A DNA stretch of 64,000 nt from Candidatus Saccharimonadota bacterium (GCA_024699125.1 JAILQE010000002.1:1-64000), one strand, 5' to 3'. Counted from the first letter of the stretch, positions 50,463 to 59,606 are shown. The notes: a model not told the origin generated them from the sequence alone. Numbers and translations: made by a program.

Positions 50463-50948
50463 ATGAAACAGAATTCAAAACGCATCATTCTGGCTTTCGT
50501 CATATCGATACTTGTGACACTGGTGGCGCTTCTCGCGTATGCTTACTTTAATGGTGACAATAAACCAGTCGATGGCGATGGGGGCCCGGAGTCTAGTGAG
50601 CAAGAGAAAGACGAACCGAAAAACGAGAACGGCGCTTCGTTCGAGTATTCTGGCAACGTTTCGATTGATCGCGAAGCAAAAACCATCAAACTTTACTTTA
50701 GGAATCCGCTTCGTTCAACTAGAAACATTGTTCTAGAATTGAAAGGTAGCATTGATGGCAAAGAGTATAGTTTTGGCAAGACTGACCAATTAGCTCCAGG
50801 TGACAAAGTTGAACAATTGCCGCTCACAATTGAAGAATCTTTGCCGGAAGGTAGGTATGCGGGTGAGTTTGTATTGCATTTCTATAATAGTGAAGGTGCG
50901 GAAGAGATTGTGAATTCGAAAATCAAAGTTAATCTATTTATAAGATAG
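50463..50948 (+). CDS. Membrane-anchored protein with beta-rich outer domain
   Basis: A 161-residue protein. One N-terminal anchor helix (about residues 8-28) is followed by an acidic linker (DGDGGPESSEQEKDEPKNEN) and a beta-sandwich-like domain (residues 52-160; IVLELKGSIDGKEYSFG, GRYAGEFVLHFYNSEG). The design resembles the stalk protein at 26321-26896. Function is unknown; a surface adhesin or scaffold part is possible. The start is fixed by the -10 box seven bases upstream. Confidence 0.7.
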   Translation: MKQNSKRIILAFVISILVTLVALLAYAYFNGDNKPVDGDGGPESSEQEKDEPKNENGASFEYSGNVSIDREAKTIKLYFRNPLRSTRNIVLELKGSIDGKEYSFGKTDQLAPGDKVEQLPLTIEESLPEGRYAGEFVLHFYNSEGAEEIVNSKIKVNLFIR

Positions 50949-50960
50949 AGCTAGACTTAG

Positions 50961-50996
50961 AAAAGTACGGTGCCAATTATAGTGCCGTACTTTTTT
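50961..50996 (+). terminator. Rho-independent terminator after 50463-50948
   Basis: AGTACGG and CCGTACT form a stem around a 14-base loop, flanked by A and T runs. Confidence 0.8.
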
Positions 50997-51017
50997 GTTT
51001 ATGCTAAAATGAAGAAG

Positions 51018-52409
51018 ATGGAAGATTATACTGTCAAAACTGATCATACCGTGAACGACTGGGCGACTTTGGTACCAGATGATTTGGGCCAGAGCTCGTG
51101 GGACGAGGTCGCTCCTAAAGAGGACGAGACGCCAAAAGATGCGCCAGAAGAAGAGCCAGACGACCAAGAAGAACAGTTGAGTGAGCCGGAAAGGCTACTG
51201 AAGCGCGCAAATTTGTACCGAAAATTTGGTAAGGTGGCGTTGGCTTTGGCAGCAATTGACGAGGCGAAAGACGAATCCGTGGACGCGGCGGAATTTTTGC
51301 AAAGCGGAGTGGACCAGGAAGGTGAAGAAGGGGTTGAAAAAGAAAAATCTCCGGAAGAATTGCAAGCCAGTGCGTTAATGAACCAGCTTAAGAAGGCGCT
51401 TGACGATGTGGATCTTTCACTTGAAAAGCAGCTAGAATATAACATTGTTTATCACAAACAGATTAACACCAAGGAGGCGCTGGAGGAAGAACTTCAAAAA
51501 GGTACGGCTATTCCGGAGCTCGATATTCGTTTTGATAAGGACGGCACGCCGTGGATTTCGCATTCTCCGCGCGCGGGTGGTAGGTTTTGGTTTTCGAAGG
51601 GCCATAAATCTACGAAACCAATTCATGAGCTAACAACTGAAGAAGTAAAAGAAATTGGCGGTAGGCTCTCTCTAGAGGATGGTCTTGCAATGTTGGCTGA
51701 ATATGCGAAGGATAATCCAAATCACTTCCCTGTTTTGGAACTTAAGGAGCTTGGCCCGTCCGCAGAAACGAGTCGGCCGTATCTAGAAAAAGTAAAAGAG
51801 TTACTTGAAAAGAATGGTTTTGCCGATAAGGCAATTTTTGCCACGCTGTCACCTAGTATTTTGCGGGCTACGCACGATGTTTTCCCTGACAATCCGAAGA
51901 TTTTGAATGGCGGTATTGCGCCGGTGATTAGCTACAATTTGGCGGAGAATACAAATAAAGAAGAGTCTGGTAAAGAAGTCGGCGTGAAAATTCCGGGCGT
52001 AGAGTTGTATTTCTCGAATGCGACGGAATTTACTGAGCGGCCAGATGGCTACGGCAAGCAAACTGGCTATTTATGGACGCGTTTGCCGAAAGAAACTGTG
52101 GAGACTTTGCGCGAATCTAAAGAAAAAACTGGTGTAGGCGCGGCGTCTTTGACGGTGGTGAATAAATTTGCTGATGTGTTGCAGATTTTTAGTCCGCGTG
52201 CTGCCAAAAAAGTGCGAGAACATTACCGAAAAGAAGTGGAGAAGTTGGGTCTTAATATCCAGGCGCAGATCTCGAAGAAAAACATGCACGAGAGCGCGAG
52301 CCGGATTCTGGAGCAGTTTGGTGATGACACAATTCTTTATACCAATGCTAGCGAAGACTGGTCTGAGTTCGATCCGAAGAAAAAAGACGACAAAGAGAAA
52401 GTGGCTTAG
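51018..52409 (+). CDS. Glycerophosphodiester phosphodiesterase-like (PI-PLC-like fold) protein
   Basis: A 463-residue protein. Residues 1-150 are acidic and helical, without a known domain. Residues 150-460 resemble the GDPD fold: YHKQINTKEALEEEL, PELDIRFDKDGTPWISHSP with the metal-binding Glu/Asp and a later His, and PVLELKE. The first catalytic His region deviates from the usual HRG. It may hydrolyse phosphodiesters of lipid headgroups or teichoic-type polymers; activity is not certain. No signal peptide is seen. TAAAAT ends seven bases before the chosen ATG; another ATG lies three codons earlier. Confidence 0.65.
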   Translation: MEDYTVKTDHTVNDWATLVPDDLGQSSWDEVAPKEDETPKDAPEEEPDDQEEQLSEPERLLKRANLYRKFGKVALALAAIDEAKDESVDAAEFLQSGVDQEGEEGVEKEKSPEELQASALMNQLKKALDDVDLSLEKQLEYNIVYHKQINTKEALEEELQKGTAIPELDIRFDKDGTPWISHSPRAGGRFWFSKGHKSTKPIHELTTEEVKEIGGRLSLEDGLAMLAEYAKDNPNHFPVLELKELGPSAETSRPYLEKVKELLEKNGFADKAIFATLSPSILRATHDVFPDNPKILNGGIAPVISYNLAENTNKEESGKEVGVKIPGVELYFSNATEFTERPDGYGKQTGYLWTRLPKETVETLRESKEKTGVGAASLTVVNKFADVLQIFSPRAAKKVREHYRKEVEKLGLNIQAQISKKNMHESASRILEQFGDDTILYTNASEDWSEFDPKKKDDKEKVA

Positions 52410-52436
52410 CTTTCAATTTTGATTTATAATTTAGAC

Positions 52437-53081
52437 ATGAAGAAAAAATATTGGTTAACTATCATTTTGGGGGTGATGGCGGTGCTTTTGACGGTGTCGC
52501 TACTATTTATTGACAAAAAAGCTGTGGGGCCAAATGGTTCGGAGGTTGGTTTTGCGGGGCTAAATACGGCGGTAGCTAGCAACATTACGTCAAGCAAAAC
52601 CTGGGATAAAATCACCGATGTAATGATTGCGGGGATTGTGGTTTCTGGCGTAGTTTTTGCCGTGATGGGACTCGTGCAATGGATTAAGCGCAAAAGCTTC
52701 AAGAAAATTGACTGGAATATCAAGATGCTCGGCGTGGTGTATGTGGTGTTGGCGCTAATTTATGTGCTGTTTGAGAAAGTGCTTGTTGTAAACTACCGAC
52801 CAATACTCGTGAATGAAGCGCTTGAGGCTTCGTTCCCTTCCACTCACACTTTAATTGCCGTAACTGTGGCTCTTACGGTAGTTTTGACATTGAAAGATTA
52901 CATCAAGAATAAAAGGGTGCGCGTGGCACTAATTTGTGGGCTGGTACTTCTAGCTCTTGTTACCGCGGCGGGCAGGATCTTGGCTGGCATGCACTGGACA
53001 ACCGATGTGCTGGGTGGTTTGCTTTATGGTGCGACATTAGTTTCGCTTTATGCCAATCTCAGAAAGGAGAAAAATGAGTAG
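52437..53081 (+). CDS. PAP2-type membrane phosphatase
   Basis: A 214-residue integral membrane phosphatase with about five or six helices. The three PAP2 motifs are present: KVLVVNYRP (K-x6-RP), PSTHT, and GRILAGMHWTTDV (R-x5-H-x3-D). Such enzymes act on undecaprenyl diphosphate or phosphatidic acid, so recycling of the lipid carrier for wall synthesis is plausible. TATAAT ends six bases before the ATG. The end overlaps the HIT gene by eight bases. Confidence 0.9.
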   Translation: MKKKYWLTIILGVMAVLLTVSLLFIDKKAVGPNGSEVGFAGLNTAVASNITSSKTWDKITDVMIAGIVVSGVVFAVMGLVQWIKRKSFKKIDWNIKMLGVVYVVLALIYVLFEKVLVVNYRPILVNEALEASFPSTHTLIAVTVALTVVLTLKDYIKNKRVRVALICGLVLLALVTAAGRILAGMHWTTDVLGGLLYGATLVSLYANLRKEKNE

Positions 53082-53448
53082 TATTTTTAGCAAAATTATC
53101 GCAGGTGAAATTCCTTGCTACAAGATTTATGAAGACGACAAGGCTTTTGCCTTTCTAGATATTCGTCCAGAGACTAAGGGGCACACTTTGGTGGTGCCAA
53201 AAACAGAAGTAGACAAGATCTATGATCTAAATGAAGAGGACTATATTGGCTTGATGCTTGCGGCTAAAAAGGTAGCGCGCCATATGGAAGACGTGTTCGG
53301 GGCTAGGACCTTGCTCAAAGTAGTGGGTACGGAAGTGCCACACGCACATATTCATTTGGAGCCGCTCGACGAGTCATGGTACTATGGGCGCACTTTGGAG
53401 CTCTCTGAAGCCGAGATGAAGGAAATTCAAGAGAAACTGGCTTTCTAG
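53074..53448 (+). CDS. HIT-family nucleotide-binding hydrolase
   Basis: A 124-residue protein with the histidine triad HAHIHLEPL near residue 88-96, preceded by VVPKTEVDKIYDLNEEDY and LKVVGTEVP. HIT proteins hydrolyse nucleoside phosphoramidates or dinucleoside polyphosphates. AAAGGAG lies five bases before the ATG, inside the PAP2 gene, and the eight-base overlap suggests co-translation. Confidence 0.93.
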   Translation: MSSIFSKIIAGEIPCYKIYEDDKAFAFLDIRPETKGHTLVVPKTEVDKIYDLNEEDYIGLMLAAKKVARHMEDVFGARTLLKVVGTEVPHAHIHLEPLDESWYYGRTLELSEAEMKEIQEKLAF

Positions 53449-53463
53449 TGCTATAATGAAAGC

Positions 53464-56079
53464 ATGAAATTTGCAAGTAGTTACGAACCGGGGGAATTTG
53501 AATCAGATATTTATGCGGCGTGGGAGGCTGGGGGATTTTTTGACCCAGTTGTGGCTACGGTGCCAGTTGATGATGACGCGAACGGTATAGATGACCGTGA
53601 GGAAAGCGCCAACAACCCAAAAACCTACTCGATTGTGATGCCACCACCAAACGCCAATGGTAACTTGCACATTGGCCATGGCTTAACTATTGCAATTGAG
53701 GATTCTTTGATTCGTTACTACAGACTTCGCGGCCGTTCCTCTTGGTATGTGCCAGGGGCTGATCACGCTGGTTTTGAGACCTGGGTGGTGTATGAACGTG
53801 CGCTTGAAAAAGAGGGTCACACCCGCTTTGAGTATTCTCGTGATGAGCTTTATGCCAAGGTTTGGGACTTTGTGGCGATGCAACGCGGCAACATGGAGTT
53901 GCAACTTCGCGCACTTGGTGCCTCTTGTGCTTGGAATGATTTGACCTTTACTCTTGATGAAAACGTGGTGAACCGCGTGTACGACACCTTCGAAAAAATG
54001 TGGAAAGACGGCATGATTTATCGTGGCGAGAAGTTGGTGAACTTCTGCCCGAAGCACCAAACGGCGTTTGCCGATATTGAGGTGGAGCACAAGGACGAAG
54101 AAGGCCATTTGTGGGACATTGCTTACCAATATGATGGCGGCGAAATTATTGTTTCTACTACCAGGCCAGAGACTTTGTTTGGCGATACAGCCGTAGCGGT
54201 GAACCCAAATGACACTCGTTACACCGAGATTGTGGGCAAAACTGTGCGTTTGCCACTTGCGGGTCGCGAGATTCCAGTAATTGCCGATGAACATGCTGAC
54301 CCAGAGTTTGGTACTGGCGCTGTGAAAATCACTCCGGCTCATGATTTTGACGATTTTGAGGTGGGTGAACGTCACAATTTGTCACGCATCCAGGTGATTT
54401 CTGAAGATGGCCACATGATTAACGTGCCAGAAAAATATGCTGGCATGACCAAGGAAGATTGCCGCAAGGTGGTGCTCGAAGATTTAAAAGCACAAGGTCT
54501 TCTTCGTGGCGAGAAAGCCATTTCACATGCCGTGGCGCATTGCTATAAGTGTGGTACGGTGATTGAACCGACTTTGAAGGAGCAATGGTTTGTGGACGTT
54601 GAGAAGTTAGCGGCTGAGGCTATCAAGCATCTCAACAATGATGAGATTAAGTTTTATCCAGAAAACAAGCAAAAGGTTTTGGTTAACTACCTGAAGAATT
54701 TGAAAGACTGGAATATTTCGCGCCAGATTCCATGGGGCATTGCGATTCCGATGTTTAAGAAGGTGGATGCCGGCGCAACCGACGAGCCAGATTGGATTTT
54801 CGACCGCCGCGTAAACCTCAAAACGATTGAGGTGGCGGGCGTGAAATATGAGCGCGATGAGGATACCTTTGATACGTGGTTCTCTTCTTCGCACTGGCCA
54901 ATTATTTGTATGAACTGGACCGAAGGCAATGTGAACCCATATTATCCATTGAACGTGATGGAAACCGGCGCGGACATTTTGTTTGCGTGGGTAGCCAGGA
55001 TGATTATGATGGGCGTTTATGTGACTGGCGAAGTGCCGTTTAAAGAGGTGTATTTGCACGGTTTGGTGCTTGATGCACACGGCAAAAAGATGTCTAAGAG
55101 CAAGGGTAATGTGATTAACCCACTCGAGCTCGTGACGAAGTATGGCTCGGATGCCTTTAGAATGGGAATTCTCCGTGGTCGTTCAGCTGGGCTTAACCAG
55201 GCATTTTCCGAGAATTCTGTGATGGCCGGCCGCAACCTCTGCAACAAGCTTTGGAATATTTCGCGCTACGTGCAATCGATGGTGGATGAGAATCCATCTG
55301 ATGAGCCGGTTCGCACCGATAACATGGGTGAAGACTGGATTTGCCGTGAAATCAATAGCTGTCTAACGCAGGTTGAGCAAGATATGAAGACATATCGCTT
55401 TGCTGAAGCGGTGGAAACCTTGCAAAGCACGATTTGGGACAAATACGCAGACTGGTTTATTGAATCGCAGAAGATTTATAAGAATGTGCCGCTTCTTAAG
55501 AAGACGCTCGAAACCCTGTTAATTGCGCTTCACCCATTTGCACCGTTTGTGACGGAAGCGATTTGGCAGAACTTGTCGTGGACTGAGGGTATGATCATTA
55601 ACCAAAAATGGCCGCTAAAGCTCAAATTTGACGATATTTCGGCCACTACGTTTGAAAAGCTTATGGATATCGTAGTTGAAGTGAGAGGCACCTTACAGGC
55701 CCTCCCAGGAGGCTCTAAGTGGCCGCTCCTCTATGACAACGACTCGCTCGTGGCTGAAAACGCCGATTTGATTAAGGTGCTCACCAAGGTGCCAGAAATC
55801 ACGGCTCTTGAGGGTTCCCCACGCGGTATTCGCTTGGCGCTCCCTAACCAAGAGATCTATTTGGACGTGCCAGAAAAGGTTGTAGCAGAGTACAAGGAAG
55901 CTTTGACTGAGCGTATTTTGGCTGTGGGTCGTGAGCTCGACGCTTTGAACGCCAGGATGATGAACCCGAATTACGTAGATAAGGCGCCAGCCGCGCTCGT
56001 GAAAGAGACGCGTGATGGCATTGCCGAGAAGTCTGCGTTGATTGAGAAACTCAAGAAAGAACTTGAAGTGATCAAATAA
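53464..56079 (+). CDS. valS: Valyl-tRNA synthetase
   Basis: An 871-residue class I synthetase that charges tRNA-Val. The HIGH motif is in NLHIGHGLTIAIED, the editing domain has VSTTRPETLFGDTAV, and the KMSKS motif is GKKMSKSKGNVI. The C-terminal anticodon-binding helices and the terminal coiled arm (ALVKETRDGIAEKSALIEKLK) are present. Length is normal. TATAAT ends six bases before the ATG, so even this essential gene appears leaderless. A terminator follows. Confidence 0.97.
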   Translation: MKFASSYEPGEFESDIYAAWEAGGFFDPVVATVPVDDDANGIDDREESANNPKTYSIVMPPPNANGNLHIGHGLTIAIEDSLIRYYRLRGRSSWYVPGADHAGFETWVVYERALEKEGHTRFEYSRDELYAKVWDFVAMQRGNMELQLRALGASCAWNDLTFTLDENVVNRVYDTFEKMWKDGMIYRGEKLVNFCPKHQTAFADIEVEHKDEEGHLWDIAYQYDGGEIIVSTTRPETLFGDTAVAVNPNDTRYTEIVGKTVRLPLAGREIPVIADEHADPEFGTGAVKITPAHDFDDFEVGERHNLSRIQVISEDGHMINVPEKYAGMTKEDCRKVVLEDLKAQGLLRGEKAISHAVAHCYKCGTVIEPTLKEQWFVDVEKLAAEAIKHLNNDEIKFYPENKQKVLVNYLKNLKDWNISRQIPWGIAIPMFKKVDAGATDEPDWIFDRRVNLKTIEVAGVKYERDEDTFDTWFSSSHWPIICMNWTEGNVNPYYPLNVMETGADILFAWVARMIMMGVYVTGEVPFKEVYLHGLVLDAHGKKMSKSKGNVINPLELVTKYGSDAFRMGILRGRSAGLNQAFSENSVMAGRNLCNKLWNISRYVQSMVDENPSDEPVRTDNMGEDWICREINSCLTQVEQDMKTYRFAEAVETLQSTIWDKYADWFIESQKIYKNVPLLKKTLETLLIALHPFAPFVTEAIWQNLSWTEGMIINQKWPLKLKFDDISATTFEKLMDIVVEVRGTLQALPGGSKWPLLYDNDSLVAENADLIKVLTKVPEITALEGSPRGIRLALPNQEIYLDVPEKVVAEYKEALTERILAVGRELDALNARMMNPNYVDKAPAALVKETRDGIAEKSALIEKLKKELEVIK

Positions 56080-56081
56080 AC

Positions 56082-56112
56082 AAAAAGCCGGGTTTCGGGG
56101 CCCGGTTTTTTG
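56082..56112 (+). terminator. Terminator of valS
   Basis: CCGGG (56088-56092) pairs with CCCGG (56101-56105), flanked by A5 and T6. It marks the boundary to a region with different gene starts. Confidence 0.85.
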
Positions 56113-56131
56113 GTGGTTTAAGGTGTCGTGC

Positions 56132-56200
56132 TTGCCAAACAGGTGATTTTGTGCTATAATAATAGATGATAGTAAAGGCGTTATTTTTTTATTGACGCCT
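56132..56200 (+). promoter_or_regulatory. Promoter and hairpin leader of the gene at 56233
   Basis: TTGCCA (56132-56137) and TATAAT (56155-56160) are 17 bp apart. The leader of about 65 bases contains AGGCGT-N13-ACGCCT (56176-56200), then a GGAGG site. Confidence 0.65.
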
Positions 56201-56232
56201 GAGGCATGCTCTTTACGAATTTGGAGGTTCGT

Positions 56233-56676
56233 ATGAAGAATGTTGTGTATATTATTGTCGCTCTCGTCGGTATTGCTTTTGGGTATCTAACCTTTTTACC
56301 GACACCGTTTTCCTGCCCCGTGCTTGACCGATTAATTTCGCCGAACCCGTTTTCCTGCCCTATATATGAGGAGAAGCGGGAAAAGCGGCGTAATGCGCTA
56401 CAAAAATTTCGAAACAAGCATGTTTATTTGTTTCGGCGGGTGTTACGTATTGTTACGCTTTGTGTCCCCTTAGTTTGCGCATGTATCTTTTGGGGCAGTT
56501 CGATCGATCTTATTCGGGTTTTGCTCTTGTATGTTATCTCGCTTATATCGACACATTGTGTCTTTGAGAACAATGACATTATAGAGCGCCGGAAATTAAG
56601 AGAAGACTGGCGTAGTAATTCCGCTGGGGATTGCTTGCGAGGTTGTCACTGCAAAAAGGAGGCTATGAATGAATAG
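56233..56676 (+). CDS. Small membrane protein of unknown function
   Basis: A 147-residue protein with an N-terminal hydrophobic segment (about residues 3-20), a polar central part (PNPFSCPIYEEKREKRRNALQ), and two further helices (about 62-80 and 84-102). The segments TFLPTPFSCPV and PNPFSCPIYE repeat the tetrapeptide FSCP in short distance. Several cysteines lie near the C-terminus. No family is recognised. GGAGG precedes the ATG, and the end overlaps the next gene by eight bases. Confidence 0.6.
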   Translation: MKNVVYIIVALVGIAFGYLTFLPTPFSCPVLDRLISPNPFSCPIYEEKREKRRNALQKFRNKHVYLFRRVLRIVTLCVPLVCACIFWGSSIDLIRVLLLYVISLISTHCVFENNDIIERRKLREDWRSNSAGDCLRGCHCKKEAMNE

Positions 56677-57151
56677 ACGGGAGATGTTTTACGAGCGCTA
56701 CAGTTTTCTGCCGAGGAATCCGAAGGGATTGAAAGCAAAACTGCTGTCGAAATTGGACTATTTGTTAGGCGTAGATTACTACATGAAAGATTTCGACAAC
56801 CGTAGGTACTATGAGGAAATGGGAGAAGGCATAGGAGACTTCGGGGATCCTGATGCTGCTTTATTAGGGGTTGGTATTCCAGGCTTGATTCTCTGCCGAT
56901 TGATTGTTCTCCTATTGAGTCCTATTCTGATGCCGGTGCATCAAATTCGGGTCGTGGTTTATGATTTGCGTCATAAGCCGGTGGAAGTTTTTCAGGGAGA
57001 TATTATAAGCGACATCAAAGGACATACCAGAGAAGCTATAACTTATGGCTATTATGAAGCCATGTGGATGGCATGTGAAAGGGCTGCTGGAGCGACGCTT
57101 GCAAAAATCAATGAATACTACGAACAACATCAAACAGAAAGGCCGCAATAA
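56669..57151 (+). CDS. Protein of unknown function with one long hydrophobic segment
   Basis: A 160-residue protein. The N-terminal 55 residues are basic and Tyr-rich (MNRREMFYERYSFLPRNP, DYLLGVDYYMKDFDNRRYYEE). One hydrophobic stretch follows (about residues 65-90, ALLGVGIPGLILCRLIVLLL), then a helical end. AAGGAGG lies in the previous gene and the frames overlap by eight bases, so the two proteins are likely made together. Function is unknown. Confidence 0.6.
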   Translation: MNRREMFYERYSFLPRNPKGLKAKLLSKLDYLLGVDYYMKDFDNRRYYEEMGEGIGDFGDPDAALLGVGIPGLILCRLIVLLLSPILMPVHQIRVVVYDLRHKPVEVFQGDIISDIKGHTREAITYGYYEAMWMACERAAGATLAKINEYYEQHQTERPQ

Positions 57152-57166
57152 AAGCGGTCTTTTTTG
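57138..57166 (+). terminator. Terminator of the 56233-57151 operon
   Basis: AGGCCGC and GCGGTCT pair (with one G-U) around AATAAAA, followed by TTTTTTG. The stop codon of the last gene lies in the loop. Confidence 0.8.
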
Positions 57167-57171
57167 TGCAT

Positions 57172-57210
57172 AAAAAAAGATAACCCCCGCCCGAGGGGGC
57201 GAGGGTTATC
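57172..57210 (-). terminator. Terminator of hppA
   Basis: On the minus strand GATAACCC pairs with GGGTTATC around an inner GC stem, followed by seven Ts. Confidence 0.85.
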
Positions 57211-57232
57211 AAGGTACTACAATATGCCGGGA

Positions 57233-59452
57233 TTATAGTAGCAGAGCATACTGTGAGAACATCGGAGCCAACATTGTAGCAAGCGTACCCATGATCTTCA
57301 TGAAGATATCGCAGGATACTGCAACAACGTCTTTCTGTCCGTCACCAACTGTATCGCACGCTACAGTGGCATCGTGAGCTGCTTCGAATTCTTCAGTTCC
57401 GGGCATGAAGTTCTCTTCTTCATTGTCTTCCAATCCAGCTTCATAACGCTTCTTAGCATTATCAGCGGCGCCACCGGCGTTACTGAAATAGATAGCAAGG
57501 ATGATACCCACAAGAGAAGTTCCCTGCAAACATCCAGCCATAGCGTATGGTCCGAAGATGAAACCAATCAGAAGGGTTTCAGCGATTACAACAACTACTG
57601 GAGTAATTGTTCTCTTCACTGCATCGTTAGTTGCAATAGTGACACAAGCCTCACTGTCAGGCTCTTCCTGTCCATTTACAACTTCAGGTCTAGCAAACTG
57701 CTTCTTGCATTCCGCTGCCATTTCGTTGGCGGCTTCGTTCGTGTACTTCCAAAGAAGTCCACAGAAGAATGCCATCAGGGCACCACCAATGAGATTACCG
57801 AGCTGTACATCACCGTTAAGCAGGTTAACGTTGGCAATACCAGCTGCGGCAGAGAATGTCTTGATCTGCGTCAGAACTACGGCTGCTGCAGAACAGATAG
57901 CGAATGCTTTACCTACGGCTGCAGACGAGTTACCGAAAGCATCGATTATGTCTGTACGACTACGCGTACGATGTCCACAATCGCAGCTTTCGACGATTCC
58001 GCCAGCATTGTCGGCGATAGGGCCAAAGGCATCTGCTGCGATTGGCTGCGCGATAAACGAAAGTAAACCAGCTGCCATGATAGAAGAACCGTATGTGTCG
58101 CCAACTCTACCCGCAACATAAGCTGCGATGGCTACGATTATTACTTCAAACGGTACTGAGATCCATCCGACAACCTGAGCTTCTACAATAGCAAGAGCGT
58201 TGCTTTGTTTTGCTCGCTGTGAAATTCCGGCAACCATACGGCTCTTGAGGTCCGTAAAGTATTTGCTTACAAAACCGACAACTACGCCGGCTGCAATACC
58301 AAGAACATCACAGATGAAACCGGTTACAGCGCCATACTTAAAGACGCCAGGTACCGCAGAACCCTTGAACAAATACATCGATCCTACTAAGCCGCCAACC
58401 ATAGCAAATCCGGCTGCGATAGATAGGGAGGCATTGATTTGTCTTTCAGGATTCTTGCTCTTTCTAGCATGCGATGCGTAGAACAAGCCAACGATACTTC
58501 CGATTAATCCAGCAATCATTAGAATGAACGGGAAAGCTACAGCAGCAATTAAAACTGCTTCGTTCTCGGGATTTCCAAATGTAACAACTGCTGCAATAAT
58601 CGCGGTAACAGGTGTAGCAACGAAACTTTCGCCGAGGTCTGCCATATTACCCTTGATGTCATTGACATTGTCGCCAATGAAGTCTGCCAAAACGGCAGGG
58701 TTTCTGGCATCGTCTTCCTTGAAGTGCATAAAGACTTTACCAATCAAGTCTGCGCCTTCGTCGGCTGCCTTGGTGAAAATTCCACCAGGCACTCTTGCGA
58801 ACATGGCCATAATTGACCAACCAAGTGAATGACCGGTTACTCTTTTTACGATCAGGATGGCAGTTTTGCCAGGCTGAGCGAAGAAACCGCTCCACGGAGT
58901 AATTAGTACGACGAAAGCAACTCCAATAATACCAGCAGTCATAACTGCGAGGCCACAGATTTGGCTAGCAGTAATTGCGGTATTGTTGATTTTGGCATTT
59001 GCTTCAGCGTTGGCCTTGGCAATTTCTGCCTTAGCTTTATCGTCGTAACTTTCATCATTAGCAACTTCTGATTCCAGCGGCAAATCCTTGAATTCGTATG
59101 CTGTGGCCGCGGTACGAACATTTGCGAGAGTCGCAATTGACATACCAATCAGCTCAGCAATCGCTGTGATTGTTAAACCAAATAGAAACAGAAGAGCAAC
59201 GTCGATGCCCATTACAAATATGAGGATTAAAAACAGGACCAATCCGGCCACTACAATCCATTTGTAAAGAGCTTCTACAAACCTTTTAGCGCCGTTACGA
59301 ATTTTAGCGGCGAGTTCCTGCATTGGCTCGGTGCCTATGGCAAACTTAAAATTCTTAACTCTGCGATATTGCGTATACATGTAAACGAACGCAACAATGG
59401 CAACCAAGAATGCAGCCCAACAAACATATCTGATTATGTCTGGTGTTTGCAT
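57233..59452 (-). CDS. hppA: Membrane-bound ion-pumping pyrophosphatase
   Basis: A 739-residue protein with about 16 membrane helices that couples pyrophosphate hydrolysis to H+ or Na+ export. Key loops are FTKAADEGADLIGKV, EDDARNPAVLADFIGDNVNDIKG and IADNAGGIVE, with the catalytic Asp/Lys set kept. An Ala in GNSSAAVGK points to the K+-dependent class. Some loops deviate: the usual DTVGDPFKDT reads DTVGDGQKDV, and a Cys-rich CDCGHRTRSRT lies where others have a neutral loop. AAAGGAG precedes the chosen ATG. The 119-base leader has a terminator-like hairpin. Confidence 0.9.
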   Translation of the reverse strand: MQTPDIIRYVCWAAFLVAIVAFVYMYTQYRRVKNFKFAIGTEPMQELAAKIRNGAKRFVEALYKWIVVAGLVLFLILIFVMGIDVALLFLFGLTITAIAELIGMSIATLANVRTAATAYEFKDLPLESEVANDESYDDKAKAEIAKANAEANAKINNTAITASQICGLAVMTAGIIGVAFVVLITPWSGFFAQPGKTAILIVKRVTGHSLGWSIMAMFARVPGGIFTKAADEGADLIGKVFMHFKEDDARNPAVLADFIGDNVNDIKGNMADLGESFVATPVTAIIAAVVTFGNPENEAVLIAAVAFPFILMIAGLIGSIVGLFYASHARKSKNPERQINASLSIAAGFAMVGGLVGSMYLFKGSAVPGVFKYGAVTGFICDVLGIAAGVVVGFVSKYFTDLKSRMVAGISQRAKQSNALAIVEAQVVGWISVPFEVIIVAIAAYVAGRVGDTYGSSIMAAGLLSFIAQPIAADAFGPIADNAGGIVESCDCGHRTRSRTDIIDAFGNSSAAVGKAFAICSAAAVVLTQIKTFSAAAGIANVNLLNGDVQLGNLIGGALMAFFCGLLWKYTNEAANEMAAECKKQFARPEVVNGQEEPDSEACVTIATNDAVKRTITPVVVVIAETLLIGFIFGPYAMAGCLQGTSLVGIILAIYFSNAGGAADNAKKRYEAGLEDNEEENFMPGTEEFEAAHDATVACDTVGDGQKDVVAVSCDIFMKIMGTLATMLAPMFSQYALLL

Positions 59453-59479
59453 AATTCTGCTCCTTTCCAAATTGTTAAT

Positions 59480-59606
59480 GTGCTACTAGAGCCGCGTGCA
59501 CAGCACTAGTAAAAAAGTGAGCCTTTTAAAGCCCACACCTTTTGAATCTGTACACACATCCCGGCATGCACACTTACACTGTAACATAATTGGGCTTTTT
59601 TTTCAA
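59480..59606 (-). promoter_or_regulatory. hppA promoter and leader with terminator-like hairpin
   Basis: On the minus strand TTGAAA (59601-59606) and TACAGT (59578-59583) are 17 bp apart. Within the leader, GTGGGC pairs with GCTCAC (59517-59536) and is followed by six Ts (59511-59516), a likely intrinsic terminator ahead of the gene. Beyond it GTGCT and AGCAC (59480-59506) form a further hairpin. Confidence 0.5.

Noticed and set aside
59453-59583. Fluoride riboswitch before hppA
   Set aside because: The location is suggestive, but the conserved GGNGATGG and CTGATG-type segments could not be found. Only a general attenuator-like structure is reported.
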